Source: Gordionus sp. m RMFG-2023 (taxonomy: Eukaryota > Nematomorpha > Gordioida > Chordodea > Parachordodidae). Taken from it: DNA of 64,000 nt. Numbering within the stretch: position 1 is the first letter of the stretch; the number at the start of each line of letters is the position of its first letter. The translations under genes and the position numbers were made by a program. The notes under the pieces are model-generated. The model ran no database searches. It was not told the origin of the DNA and worked only from the letters and a program-made list of their open reading frames with translations. Of this stretch, positions 12,206-22,744 are shown one piece after another. The stretch lies in the NCBI RefSeq assembly GCF_954871325.1, contig NC_088775.1:70409561-70473560 (forward strand), written 5' to 3'.

Positions 12206-12830
12206 GTAGTCCACCACCCAGAGCCAGGACACCATGAAGAAAGAAGCTTTTTGCATGAAAGAACGTGCTAAGGTTTGATTGGTCATCTCAATAGATTAGG
12301 TAGTCATCTCAGTAGATTAGGCATTGGTCATATCAATAGATTAGGTAGTCATCTCAATAGATTAGGCAGTCATATCAATAGATTAGGTAGTCATCTCAAT
12401 AGATTAGGCAGTCATATCATTAGGTAGTCATCTCAATAGGTTAGGCATTGGTCATATCAATAGATTAGGCAGTTAATAGATTATGTAGTCATCTCAATAG
12501 GTTAAGCAGTCATCTCAATAGATTAGGCATTGATCATGTCAATAGATTAGGTAGTCATCTCAATAGATTAGGCAGTCATATCAATAGATTAGGTAGTCAT
12601 CTCAATAGGTGGTCATCTCAATAGGTTAGGTAGTCATCTCAATAGGTGGTCATCTCAATAGGTTAGGCAGTCATATCAATAGATAAGGTAGTCATCTCAA
12701 TAGGTAGCCATCTCAATAGGTTAAGCAGTCATATCAATAGGTTAGGTAGTCATCTCAATAGGTTAAGCAGTCATCTCAATAGGTTAGGTAGTCATCTCAT
12801 TCTAGTCCACCACCCAGAGCCAGGGCACCA
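12206..12830. repeat. 21-bp minisatellite between duplicated primer-site sequences
   Basis: The block CTAGTCCACCACCCAGAGCCAG(G)xCACCATGA occurs at about 12209-12235 and again at about 12802-12834. Between them (about 12270-12800) are roughly 22 copies of a 21-bp unit GTCATCTCAATAGATTAGGTA, alternating with variants in GTCATATCAATAG and GGTTAGG. The duplicated ends suggest that the array grew within a duplication of the LTR junction. Confidence 0.8.
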
Positions 12831-13062
12831 TGAAAAGAACGAAGGAGAAAAAGTAAGGTTACGAAAAATAAAAAGTAATATAAGTAAAAAGTAAGGTTAC
12901 GAAAAATAAAAAGTAATATAAGTAAAAAGTAAGGTTACGAAAAATAAAAAGTAATATAAGTTGAATTTGAATTCATAACAAAAATAAATATATTATATAA
13001 GTTGAATTTGAATTCATAACAAAAATAAAAATATTATATAAGTTGAATTTGAATTCATAACA
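12831..13062 (-). repeat. LTR-like segment, middle, with internal triplication
   Basis: Begins TGAAAAGAACGAAGGAG like 10724 and ends CATAACA. Internally the AAAAAGTAAGGTTACG unit is present about three times, followed by tandem copies of GTTGAATTTGAATTC. It follows CAGGGCACCA, the complement of a TGGTGCCCTG primer site, and precedes a polypurine complement at 13063-13075, so it touches internal sequence on both sides. Confidence 0.6.
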
Positions 13063-13369
13063 TTCTCCTTCTTCTAAAAAGCCTTCACCCTATAATTATG
13101 TTATCATAGTTTTATTCAACAAGTTGTTTCACAAGTCATCATATCGTTGGCTTGTCCTACTCGTTTACTGTTTGTAGGTTGGTTTGTTTAAATCGTAAGC
13201 TTGTTATCCTTATCGTAAGTTGTCCTTATAAATCGTGATTTTGTCATATTGCTTGCTTGGTTGTACTCAGTATTTAAATTTCTGATCGATGAAAAATTAA
13301 CTAATATAAAAAATAAATAAGCGATAAGATAACAAGGTGACCCTCTAGGTACCTTTTTGTTCTGTCTGG

Positions 13370-14191
13370 GCATTAATAGTCTATTACGAGACATTAATGA
13401 CCAATGCAAGCATCTTCATAACTGGTATATCGACGATGGTATACTAGGCGGCCCACCGACTAAAGTTATGAAAGCAATCCAAATAATAAAATCCAGCGAG
13501 AAAAGTTTGGGACTTCGAGTTAATTAAGAAAAAGCGAATATTGTCCTCTTGGGATCATTGACCTTAACCGCAATATATGTTTAATCATACACCATTGAAC
13601 GCTTTATCACATCTTGGATCTCCAGTAGGTAAAGACGAGTAATTTATCAAGTTCTTTGCCGCTATTTCACGAGAAATATCCTTTATGCGCGATACACTAT
13701 CTCGCCTCCCAGCTCACCAAGCTTTCTTCTTATTAAAAACTACCTTCTAATTCCAAGAATTTTATATCTTTCAATATGACGTCAACCTCTTTGCACACGA
13801 ACTGGAGATTAAACGCCTTACAGAAGATATACTCAATCTTAAATTTGGGGAATTATCATGGTTACAGGCTACCTTACCACTCAAATCCGGCGGCATTGGC
13901 ATAAGATCACCTTCCCTACTTACCGTTAGTGCGTTCATATCCTCTCGCCAGTCCTACGAGTCCATCATACAAGGTAGATTCATTAGGCATTCAAAATGCA
14001 ATGATACCATTGCCAGGGCCTTAAAATCCGCCGGCATCCCATCAACCCTCGAACCTACTGGCCTTTACAATTCCGATGGTAAGCGACCCGATGGTTGGAT
14101 TATGATCCCTTGGAAGAGGGGGAATTCCTAACCTAGGATTTCTCATGCATAGATCCTCTTGCCCCTTCCAATATAAATAAAGATGTCATAC
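13370..14191 (+). pseudogene. Reverse-transcriptase retroelement relic, left half
   Basis: Plus-strand translation shows NWYIDDGILGG (about 13430-13460), the catalytic YxDD box of a reverse transcriptase, then IKSSEKSLGLRVN (thumb side). After decayed sequence it shows WLQATLPLKSGGIGIRS (about 13862-13912) and DGKRPDGWIMIPWKRG (about 14073-14121). The order YIDDG, GGLGIRS, RPDG...W is shared by a group of metazoan retroelement polymerases, probably non-LTR, though the clade name is uncertain. The GC content is clearly above that of the surroundings, suggesting separate origin. The reading frame is broken and the element is split by the hAT insertion at 14192; it resumes at 17126. Confidence 0.6.
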
Positions 14192-14344
14192 CAGTGGCGT
14201 AGCTAGGAATTTTCCTTAGAGGGGGTCCACATATAAAAGCCTGGGGGCTTTGCCCCCCAGACCCCCTTTTACGGGCCTTCGGCCCTAAAATCATATTGGT
14301 TTTTCTTATAATATAAAAGTCCTAGAATTATTAATTATTTTAAT

Positions 14345-14530
14345 TAGTGTTGTTAAACGGCTCGACTTGAGCTGATTTTTATAAACAGCTAACTCAATAT
14401 TTTTGCCAAAAAATATTGTTCAAGCCTAGAGATTTCTCGAATAATATAAAACTTGTATCTCCATGAGCAAAATTTTCTGGCTAATATATTGAGTTAGCCA
14501 TATCGGCTAAAATTGAGCCATTAACCACTA
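14345..14530. mobile_element. TAGTGTTG-family MITE with 8-bp TSD
   Basis: 186 bp, beginning TAGTGTTGTTAAACGGCTC and ending GAGCCATTAACCACTA. It is flanked by exact ATTTTAAT (14337-14344, 14531-14538). The arms mirror each other (CTAACTCAATATTTTTG against ATATTGAGTTAG). It entered after the host hAT element was in place. Confidence 0.85.
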
Positions 14531-14639
14531 ATTTTAATTAAAATAACACATTGACATAATTTTAATTAAAATAACACATTGACACAATTTTATTGATATA
14601 CGTTTCATTTTATTATACTTTTAGAAGTTATTTACAAAT

Positions 14640-14835
14640 AAAAAGCGATTATTTAAAATATAAATATTATATTGATTTAATTATAAATATTATATTACTA
14701 TAATTATAAATATTATATTGCTTTAATTATAAATTATTGCTTTAATTATAAATATTATATTGCCTTAATTATAAATATTAGTATTACACATATAAATTGT
14801 TTTAATTATAAATATTATATTGCCTTAATTATAAA
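14640..14835. repeat. TTAATTATAAATATTATATTG minisatellite
   Basis: About eight irregular copies of a 21-24 bp unit built on TTTAATTATAAATATTATATTG, within the hAT-type element. Confidence 0.7.
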
Positions 14836-15086
14836 TGATATATTTTATAATTAGTAAACACATTAAAAATATAGATTAAAAAATAAATGTTTTTTTCAAA
14901 CTGTAAATTTAAGTCGATATCCTTCAAAGTGAAAAAATCAAAATTGTGTTGGCAATATTTTTTTACCAATATATGATAGATGTTTAAAATTAATATTGAG
15001 AAACCTAGGCTAATAATCATAGATTACATGTTAGCTTTGGAACCAACTTTTGATTATTATAAGTATAAAGTAATAGACTATATCAC

Positions 15087-16043
15087 TTGTAGTAGGTGAT
15101 GGTTCTAAATGATCTAGTATAATTGGTTGTCTATTAACCCTTAGGTTTCTGGAGTATGTGGGAATTGCTAAGATTTTAAATAAATATAATTTAAATAAGA
15201 CTAATACCTGACATGAGTGGAACTTCATTTCCATTTAAATTCTCCCTAGATTTTTTAGATATATCTAAAATTTTAATGTAAATATTAATAAGTAATTGAT
15301 TACATTACATTTATTAGATAGTGATTTGTTGTGACTTAGTGTATTTTTTTGTTTGTTATCACTATTTTTTTTACCCCTTGGTATGAATATTAATTGAGAT
15401 ATTCCTATAAAAATAAATTAAAATAAAACAACATATTAGATAACCTTTAAATTCTAAATTGATACAGCCTATAATATTTTGTTGACTACTATCATTTTTT
15501 TTCAATATGATACTTGATATACCTAAAATTATGATTAAATATTTAAAGGTAATAGCTAACATTACTTTTACTAGGTAGAGATTTGAAGTGATCAAGTGTA
15601 TTTAGCTTATTTTTATCATAATTTTTTATAGAGTATCTAGGTATTTCTAAAATTTAAATGAATACATTTAAATAAGGTCATATAAGTTCATAAAATACCT
15701 GAGGTGAGTGGTAAATTGTTGCTTATGGTATCAAGTTCATCATTAAAATTCTGATTTTCTATATTAATTGGTGATTCATTTAAATAAGGTCATTATAAAA
15801 TACCTGGTGTGGGTGGTAAATTGTTGCTTATGGTATCAAGTTCATCATTAAAATTTTGATTTTCTATATTAATTAGTGATTCATTTAAATAAGGTCATTA
15901 TAAAATACCTGATGTGGGTGGTAAATTGTTGCTTATGGTATCAAGTTCATCATTAAAATTTTGATTTTCTATATTAATTAGTGATTTGGTGTGTTCATTT
16001 TGTTGACTATCATCATTTTTATTAAATGTAATACTTGATATAT
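15087..16043 (-). CDS. Repeated mini-exon gene, unknown function
   Basis: Eight minus-strand exons can be read at 16043-15909, 15863-15804, 15758-15699, 15646-15566, 15522-15445, 15404-15309, 15264-15208 and 15167-15087. Their lengths are 135, 60, 60, 81, 78, 96, 57 and 81 nt, all multiples of three. Each is open, each is bounded by AG and GT, and the introns are only 40-52 nt. Every junction is phase 1, so exons can be duplicated without frame loss. The exons are paralogous in two kinds. One reads like ENQNFNDELDTISNNLPPTS (three copies, about 105 bp apart at DNA level). The other has an IPxYS...LDHxxSLPS pattern (81, 96 and 81 nt). The product would be hydrophilic and Asn/Asp/Ser-rich, with no known domain, signal peptide or membrane segment that I recognise. 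Start and stop exons are not resolved. It lies in a hAT-type element with no transposase. Exon structure is seen; expression is not shown. Confidence 0.5.
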
Positions 16044-16089
16044 CTAAATCTATAATAAAAAATATTTAAATCTTAATAGATTATATTAC

Positions 16090-16399
16090 TGTACAAGATA
16101 GTGATTTTATATGGTCTTTGGGTATATAAATGAGTGTATCAAGATCATTTTCTTCCCTCCCCCTACGTTTGGGTATATCTTATAAATGTCAAAATATTTT
16201 GGTTAGCCAAAATTATTTAAAATAATAAATTGCCCAAAGTGGTTTGTACTGGCAATTTTAATTTAGTTAAAACTATGACTAGGTGTTTAATTTTAAATTC
16301 TAAAATAAAAATAGTTAGCTATTAATTTTAAATATTTTTTATATTAAATGTTATTTTGACCTGGTGTATTTACATCATCCTTATTATTTTCAATAGAGC
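16090..16399 (-). CDS. Possible upstream exons of the mini-exon gene
   Basis: Two further candidates lie upstream. One at 16361-16399 is 39 nt, phase 1-1, reading SIENNKDDVNTP, bounded by ATAG and GTCAAA. The other, at 16090-16178, is 89 nt and begins DIPKRRGREENDLDTL, ending IKSLSCT, clearly a paralogue of the IPxYS...KSL exons. Its length is not a multiple of three, so here the phase pattern breaks, by a one-base loss or an unrecognised splice site. The interval 16179-16360 may hold another exon. Confidence 0.3.
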
Positions 16400-16464
16400 C
16401 TATAATGCATAAGATATTAATTAGTACACTGGATTAAATATTTTTTAACCTCAAAAGCATGAGA

Positions 16465-17085
16465 AAGTAGATTATGCACTATTTTATTTCATATTATTAT
16501 TTTCGAACCATATCTTCGATAAATTATAATAAATATTTTTTTAAATATGCATAAATAATATATTATTATAATTTATTAGATTATTATCAATGACTTTAAA
16601 ATAATATACAGAATAATTTTTATATATATAAAAGTAATAATATCCTTCCACAAACATCAAAACCAGAAAAATATAAATATTCATGGTATTTATTTGATAT
16701 AAAGTCACTTTTGAGTCTTTTGAACGAATAATCTAAAAAAATTGCTCTGAGGGGGGGGGTGGGGGGGGGGAGGTAGATTATGCACTTTTTTATTTCATAT
16801 TATTATTTTCGAACCATATCTTGGATAATTTATAATAAATATTTTTTTAAAAATGCATCAATTATATATTATTAAAATTAATAGATTATTATCAATGACT
16901 TTAAAATAATATACAGAATAATTTATATATATATATTTAAAATTAAAAGTAATAATATCCTTCCACAAACATCAAAACCAGAAAAATATAAATATTCATG
17001 GTATTTATTTGATATAAAGTCACTTTTGAGTCTTTTAAACGAATATTCTAAAAAAAAATTAATTGCTCTGGGGGGGGGGGTCCAA
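16465..17085. repeat. Direct duplication of about 300 bp with poly-G tracts
   Basis: Two tandem copies (about 16465-16760 and 16765-17085) share TTATTTCATATTATTATTTTCGAACC and CCTTCCACAAACATC, and each ends in a run of G (16751-16771 and 17069-17080). In both copies the minus strand keeps a short conserved frame with KRLKSDFISNKYHEYLYFSG, possibly another exon of the captured gene. Flanks the right end of the hAT-type element. Confidence 0.7.
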
Positions 17086-17125
17086 ACCCGAAAACCCAAC
17101 CCGTAGCTACGCCACTGTGTCATAC

Positions 17126-17330
17126 TAGATGCAGAGGCGAATACACCAGCTAAATATTCGCCATCTCTTCCCGCCAATTATACATTCCTACCATTAATCG
17201 CCACGACTCTAACGTCGTTCGGCTCTCATGCCCTGGCCTTCTTTAAAGAGCTGGGAAAACGGATTGGCCGAGGATCCCGACAAGGGATTCTACCTACGCC
17301 AAAAGCCATAAACATAGTAAAATACAATTA
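17126..17330 (+). pseudogene. Reverse-transcriptase retroelement relic, right half
   Basis: Continues the relic broken at 14191. Plus-strand translation gives EANTPAKYSPSLPANYTFLP and SFGSHALAFFKELGKRIGRG, which in the same polymerase group follow the RPDG...W block as the C-terminal KYxxLxxxYxFxPxAxETxG and ELGxRI motifs. The GC content is again above that of the flanks. Decay follows beyond about 17330. Confidence 0.55.
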
Positions 17331-17754
17331 TCTCAGCTTTATTTTTTCAATATCCAAAATCCTCTAATTGAACACTATGCATAGGATAGACTTTGGCCAA
17401 TTTTCTGCCTATTATAATGTTAACGCTAAAAGGGTACTTAAATCTCAATCAATAAAAAATAGCAAGAATTAATAACTTTATATAATTGTGATTTACTAAT
17501 ATTATATTTTTTTTTACTATTATAACTTACCTTGTAATAACATATTATAATAATATATATGGATTATATATACAATGTTCAGATAAAATCTTTAATTAAT
17601 TTATTGTAATTGAATAATATAATATAAGTATAACAATTAGAATATATTTATTTATAATTAAATTAGCCTTAAATAATAAAATTTTTTCTAAATTATCATC
17701 ATTTAAACAACCACGTTTTTCATTAAGTATATGTTTAGCTTTACATTTTTTATA
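17331..17754. other. No gene seen
   Basis: A/T-rich tail of the composite. A weak plus-strand trace of the retroelement may persist to about 17470. Confidence 0.4.
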
Positions 17755-17970
17755 CATGCTATATATATACTATATAAAATTAGAATATATATGATTAAAC
17801 AAAAAAACAAAAAGTAAGGTTACGAAAAATAAAAAGTAATATAAGTTGAATTTGAATTCATAACAAAAATAAAAATATTATTTGAATAAATATAATGAAT
17901 GTACGTTATATAAATTAAAACATCTATTCAATAACCAATATTTTAATTTATTAATTCCTATAATGTAACA
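17755..17970 (-). repeat. LTR-like segment, outer right
   Basis: Closely matches 10807-11011 (TATATATACTAT..., AAAAAGTAAGGTTACG, TTCAATAACC, ending ATAATGTAACA), directly followed by CCCCG. The left boundary is not clear because the first 80 bases of the left copy have no obvious counterpart here. Confidence 0.55.
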
Positions 17971-17975
17971 CCCCG

Positions 17976-18502
17976 GAAAGATTTTTTCTAGAATTCTATT
18001 ATGTATTATATATAGATTTGATATTGATTTATAAGACTATAAAAATTTAATTAAATGTAAAGAAAAGGATGTGAATAGGTTGGATATTATTTATTCAAAT
18101 AATATAAAGTCAAAATATATTTTCATATTACATTTTCTTTCGATCATTATAAACAACTGAAATAAATCTAATAGAAATTAGGATAATAAATATGAAAGAA
18201 ATTTTAAAAAAAATTTCAATCTTTAACTGTTATATTTTTTACAATTTTTCTTTCATATTCAATATTATTTCATCCTATATATATAACATTCTAAATTGTT
18301 TATATATTATATATTTTTTAATAGATCAATTTGAATGAATGTACAAAAAAATATCATTTTAGTTTGAGTTATATTTTCAGGTTAATGAATATTTATATAA
18401 AAACAAAAATAATATGTTTTAAAAACGAAAATATAAAAAATCAATTGTTAAAGTTAATGGATATTTTAAAGTAATTATTGATTTTAATATAATAAAATGC
18501 TT
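17976..18502. other. No gene seen
   Basis: A/T-rich spacer between the Gypsy-like composite and the Tc1/mariner element; no frame or repeat recognised. Confidence 0.5.
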
Positions 18503-18504
18503 TA

Positions 18505-20486
18505 CAGTGAAGAGGGGGATATTTTTCACCAGATGTTAAAACAAAATAAAAGGATGTTATTATATTTTTATTTTAATGATACTTAAACATTAATCTATGT
18601 TAAAAAAATATTAAACAACTTTTTCAAAAAATGCCGCACTTGAAGTTTATAATTAAAAAAACTTTTTTAACATAAAAAAAACATATTTTTTCACATATCA
18701 TTTACACAATTTAATATTTTTGTATATTTAATTTAATATTAATTAATTTTTCAATCTTTACATATATAATGTTTAATATAGACTACTTACTTTATAATTT
18801 TAATAACTCTCCTTTACTCCCAAGTACTTCTAAATTATTCTTTGCCAATCTCAGATGGGAATGATATGGAGAATTATCAATCACATTCTAGCATTTCTGC
18901 AAATAAAAATTCTTTAGCAACTATTAATGAAAATATAAATCATTCTCAAGTATCCTCCATTCCTAAACCCAAAAGAACATACAATTGTTGGAACAAAGAT
19001 AAAATTGAAATGGTAATGAAAATTTTAGCAATGCCAGAGTAAGAACAGATGAAGATTAAGGACATTGCTAAATTTGTTAATATGTCGAAGGCCTCAATAC
19101 ATAAAATAAAAAGGGATACATTCCCAGAAATTATTGGTGAGCCTTTAAAGGAATTCTCTCTTAAACAAAGAGGGAGAAAAATAAAAGACACAGCAAACCT
19201 TGAAAGGCAAGTTATGGATTTGCTAATGGACAATAATACCGATATAATTGAGAATTTACCTTCTGGTTTGCCAAAAAATATTGGAACCATAAGGAAATAT
19301 ATCAAAAACATCTGATGGTCCAAAAAAGAAGTTGGGAAAGAACCGGATGGCAGGAATACACCAGGAGCTATCAATATTCGGCAGGTCTATTGCCGCAAAT
19401 TGCTGAATATCTCCAGAGAAAGACTCTATTTTCTCGACGAAACAGGCTTGTACCTGTCTATGCTTGGGCACCACTCAATGTGAGACCAACAATAAAGGTT
19501 CCATCCTCAAAAGGGAAAAATGTAAGTGTACTTTGCAATATAGGAATTTGTGGAGTTATACATTATAAAATCATCGTAGTATCATATAATGGTATATTAT
19601 TCCGAAATTCGTTAATGGAGATTATTAGTATGTTACCCAGATGCCATCTTAGTTATGGATAATGCTTCTATACATAAAAGTCATCTAATTGATGCCTTTA
19701 AAGAGAGAATAGAGTATCCCCCCCCCCCATATTCACCACAATTGAACCTAATTGAAAATTTTTTCGGGGTCTTCAAAAACAAATATAGTTCATTAATTCC
19801 CAGACCAAGCACAAGGGAGCACATAATAACAAATATTAATCAAATTATGCATCAATTTATTCCTTATGATTTTACAAATTTTTATAATCATATGCAACAA
19901 TATTTAGAGCTGGGCTATCGTGGACTACCTATTGACTAAAGTAATCTAATTATATGATAAATTACGATTAACATTTTTTAATATTTTAATTAAATAGGTA
20001 CTACTAAGCAAGCAATTTATGACTATGAACTACCATTAAATATTTCTACCATTAAATATTTCATATTTTATATAATCAATATTCATGTATTAATGTAATT
20101 ACGAATTTATTATATAACGTTTATATGTAATATACGAATTGAATATAATATTAAATTAAAGTTATGTCTCAAATATGAAAAAATAAAGTGAGAGAAAAAA
20201 AATATTTTCAGAAATAAAAGATTTTGACTAATATCTAATAACTAAGATGAATAATTTATCATTATTTTTAAAATTATTCTACATAAAATATCGTTAACTA
20301 AGTAAAAGAAAATATGTGATGACAAAACTTTATATTTTTTTATAAAAAATTTTTTTAAGTGTGACATTTAAAAAAGTTGTTTAATATTTTTTTAACATAG
20401 ATGTTTAAGTATGATTAAAATAAAAATATAATAATATCCTTTTATTTTGTTTTAACATCTGGTGAAAAATATCCCCCTCTTCACTG
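18505..20486 (+). mobile_element. Tc1/mariner-superfamily transposon, TA target site
   Basis: 1,982 bp with terminal inverted repeats of about 150 bp. It begins CAGTGAAGAGGGGGATATTT at 18505 and ends with the complement at 20486. TA dinucleotides flank both ends (18503-18504, 20487-20488), the superfamily's target duplication. The arms differ by few substitutions and small indels over about 150 bp. The interior holds a broken transposase gene (18842-19939). Confidence 0.9.
18842..19939 (+). pseudogene. Tc1/mariner (IS630-type) transposase, frameshifted
   Basis: Would bind the terminal repeats and catalyse cut-and-paste with a DDE nuclease. A start at 18842 (MPISDGNDMENY) leads into a helix-turn-helix region, IKDIAKFVNMSKASIHKIKR (about 19052-19111). 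The catalytic blocks are FLDETGLYLS (first Asp, about 19430-19458), a WAPLNVRPTIKVPSSKGKN stretch (about 19466-19522), MDNASIHKSHLID (second Asp, about 19655-19693) and YSPQLNLIENFFGVFK (Glu, about 19729-19776). A stop at 19040-19042 and at least three frame changes separate the blocks, one of them within the FLDET-WAP block. An expanded C run (19719-19728) lies between second Asp and Glu, leaving 31 residues where DD34E is usual. Not functional as written. Confidence 0.8.
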
Positions 20487-20488
20487 TA

Positions 20489-21040
20489 ACAAAAAATAAC
20501 CAATCGATGAACATTTCAGCAAAATGAGTCTATTTCATTATTAGATTAATACTATTAATTATATTTTCACTATATTAGCAATTGCAAACAAATTTTATGT
20601 TAAAAATTGAATATCAGCATCACTTATAGTTATAATAATTGTATGTTATTTATACGTATTTTATTATTTAAGAATTATACATTCTATTTTCATATTATAG
20701 AATTATTAGTTTTTGAAATTCGATATTAAATAGATATAAATATGACATATTATATGACAAAAAATATAATTATATACGTAATACTAAAGTTTAAATATCA
20801 AACAAAACCAAGCATTAACAGTAAAAGCATAATTGATTTTTATTATTTAAATTATTCTAAAACCCTAATTAAATAAATAAAATCAGTTATCATTTGAAAT
20901 CAAAATCACTCTAATCAACTATATTATTCATTTATAAATTTAATTTACTATACCTTTTCCTATGAAAATTTCCAAGAACCAAAAGAGTATGCGAAACTAC
21001 TTAGTTAAAACATTTAATTAAAACATCTTTTACTCATTTT
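20489..21040. other. No gene seen
   Basis: A/T-rich spacer with no recognisable frame or repeat. Confidence 0.5.
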
Positions 21041-22210
21041 ACTAGAAGATAGCACGTCAAAAATGACGGGGAATGAGAATTTTATTCTTACTTTTATGAT
21101 ATTGTTACCTCTTATTTGAAAATAATATCCAATTATTATTCTTTTAACCCCCCCCCCCCCCTGGCCAGGTTTAATCCATTAAAACTAAGTGTAAATACTA
21201 TGGTTTGGTAAAATTAAATTTAAAGCTTTTACTTGATAATACCAATATTATTTGATAAATATTACTGATCATTTATACCCAATATTTAATATTAAAAAAA
21301 TTCCCAGGCAAAGTACAAAGCCATAATAATTTTGAAAAATTCTTCCAAGCCCAGTGATTATAATAATTTTGGTAGTTGAGAACTGAAATAAAATATTTAA
21401 ATAATCATAATGTTAAAAATATAATCAAAATCAGATTTTCATGGGCCTAGGTTTTTTGATCAGGCCGAGCCCAAGCCTGCATAAAAATTTTTTTAGGCCA
21501 ATGTCTGACTTATAGTTAATAATAAAAAAATTCTCAAGCATTCTAGCTCATAATATTTTTGAAAAATTTTCCCCAAGCCCAGCCTAATATAATTTATAAA
21601 AATATCTTTCACCTGGCCAACCCATAGTAATTTTCAAAATTTTTTCCCAATCCGGGAGATAGGTAAATCTCTAAAAACCATATCTATTTTTTATTCTATT
21701 TTAAACCAGGCCAACCCATTAAGACTGAGAATGAATACTATTTTTATAAAAATATATTTAAATTAGCTTTTACATGAGGGACATATAAATATTCTGTGTT
21801 AAATATTACACCATGCCTAATATTAAAAAAAATTCACAAGCCAGGTCCACGCACTTGGGGAAATTTTCTCAAAAAGACCATAGTAATTTTGATAGTTGAG
21901 AACTGAAATAAAGTATATAAAAACTCACAATGCATTTAAAAATACAATCAGAATATGAAAGTTGCATGGGCCTTGGTATTTGATCAGACCTGGCCATGTC
22001 TCGAAAAGAAATTAAAAAATTTGCAGGAATCTAAAACTATATTAATTTTAAAAAATGTTTCCCAAGCTACTTCCAAGTCCATATTAATTGTGAAAAATAT
22101 TTCCCAAACCCAGGAAAACCCAGAATTCTATTTTATCCTTGGATCCAGAAAAATAGGTGTGATGTAGGGGTTTATAAGAATTAAATCTGTATAATATGTA
22201 TATATTTTTT
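21041..22210. repeat. Interspersed repeat family A, left part (split by Gypsy-2)
   Basis: Begins ACTAGAAGATAGCACGTC followed by ATGACGGGGAATGAGAATTTT, as in the copies at 31056 and 34131. It continues with a series of CCAAGCCCA...ATAATTTTGAAAAAT motifs at roughly 60-80 bp spacing. It runs to TATAAGAATTAAATCTGT (about 22190), where Gypsy-2 follows. The rest resumes after the right LTR at about 28249. No coding capacity. The superfamily is unknown. A hairpin near the start (CCCGTC...GACGGG in the 34131 copy) recalls Helitron-like or SINE-like ends, without proof. Confidence 0.65.
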
Positions 22211-22215
22211 TTGCC

Positions 22216-22742
22216 TGTCGTGATTATGTAGATAGTTAGACAATATTATTATATTTGTGCAAATATTTCTTGTTATGAGTTCGTTTAATTATATTAAAAT
22301 ACTTATCGATATATTCAAATTTTTCTTATTATAAGTACGTTTAATTATATTATAATATTTGTCGATATATTCAAATTTTATTTTGGGTAATTTTCATGTT
22401 TAACGGTAGATTATATTTATGATAAACAGAAAAAAGCAAATTGAAAATAGATTTGAATATTTAGTCTTTTTTAGTTTATAAATTGTTTAAATATATTTTT
22501 GAATAGCGATAACTGTAAATAATTTAATTTATGAGTTTAAAAACTCTAATTTTTTACCATTCGAGATTATTAAATTTTTTATTATAATTTTTTCTAAATT
22601 TTATATTTTATTCATTATCGAAATAAAATCGTCAAGTTCCACTATAATAAGAATTCTAAGTGAGAGATTTAATTAACATCGATAATAAATTAATCAACTT
22701 TCTATACACAACTTCAACTCAAGCTTGCACTCACTTGCAACA
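22216..22742 (+). repeat. Gypsy-2 5' LTR
   Basis: 527 bp, TGTCGTG...CAACA, preceded by TTGCC. Followed two bases later by the primer-binding sequence TGGTGCCGAAG. Confidence 0.9.
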
Positions 22743-22744
22743 AT

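Larger units (their letters stand above)
14192..17117. mobile_element. hAT-type element without transposase, 8-bp TSD
   Basis: The ends are inverted CAGTGGCGTAGCTA (14192-14205) and TAGCTACGCCACTG (17104-17117). They are flanked by the exact 8-bp direct repeat TGTCATAC (14184-14191, 17118-17125), and the reverse-transcriptase relic resumes after it. CAGTGGCGTA-type ends with 8-bp TSDs are typical of hAT transposons. No transposase motif is visible. Instead the interior has a series of duplicated mini-exons on the minus strand (15087-16399), A/T minisatellites and a 300-bp direct duplication with poly-G tracts (about 16465-17085). A 186-bp MITE is nested at 14345-14530. It must have moved, if at all, using another element's enzyme. 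Confidence 0.85.
10724..17970 (-). mobile_element. Decayed Gypsy-like composite with later insertions
   Basis: A fossil in minus orientation. The left long repeat begins TGAAAAGAACG (10724). The right one ends TGTAACA (17970). The pentamer CCCCG lies just outside both (10719-10723, 17971-17975), as expected of a 5-bp LTR-element TSD. LTR-like segments occur at 10724-11011, 12831-13062 and about 17755-17970. The first two are followed by a polypurine tract (TTCTCCCTCTTCT or TTCTCCTTCTTCT on this strand), and the middle one is preceded by a primer-binding-type sequence. The segment next to the polypurine tract resembles that of Gypsy-1 at 37055-37290. No polymerase genes of its own remain. A minisatellite, a reverse-transcriptase relic and a hAT element occupy the interior. 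Broken and old. Confidence 0.55.

Noticed and set aside
12270-12800. CRISPR-like array
   Set aside because: Units are contiguous 21-bp repeats with no unique spacers, in eukaryotic sequence.
16923-17177. 84-codon minus-strand frame across the right end of the hAT-type element
   Set aside because: It crosses the TIR and TSD into the retroelement relic, so it cannot be one gene; only the KRLKSDFISNKY part, repeated in both 300-bp copies, may be meaningful.
18002-18500. Host promoter or untranslated region ahead of the Tc1 transposase
   Set aside because: Lies outside the terminal inverted repeat; no motif seen.
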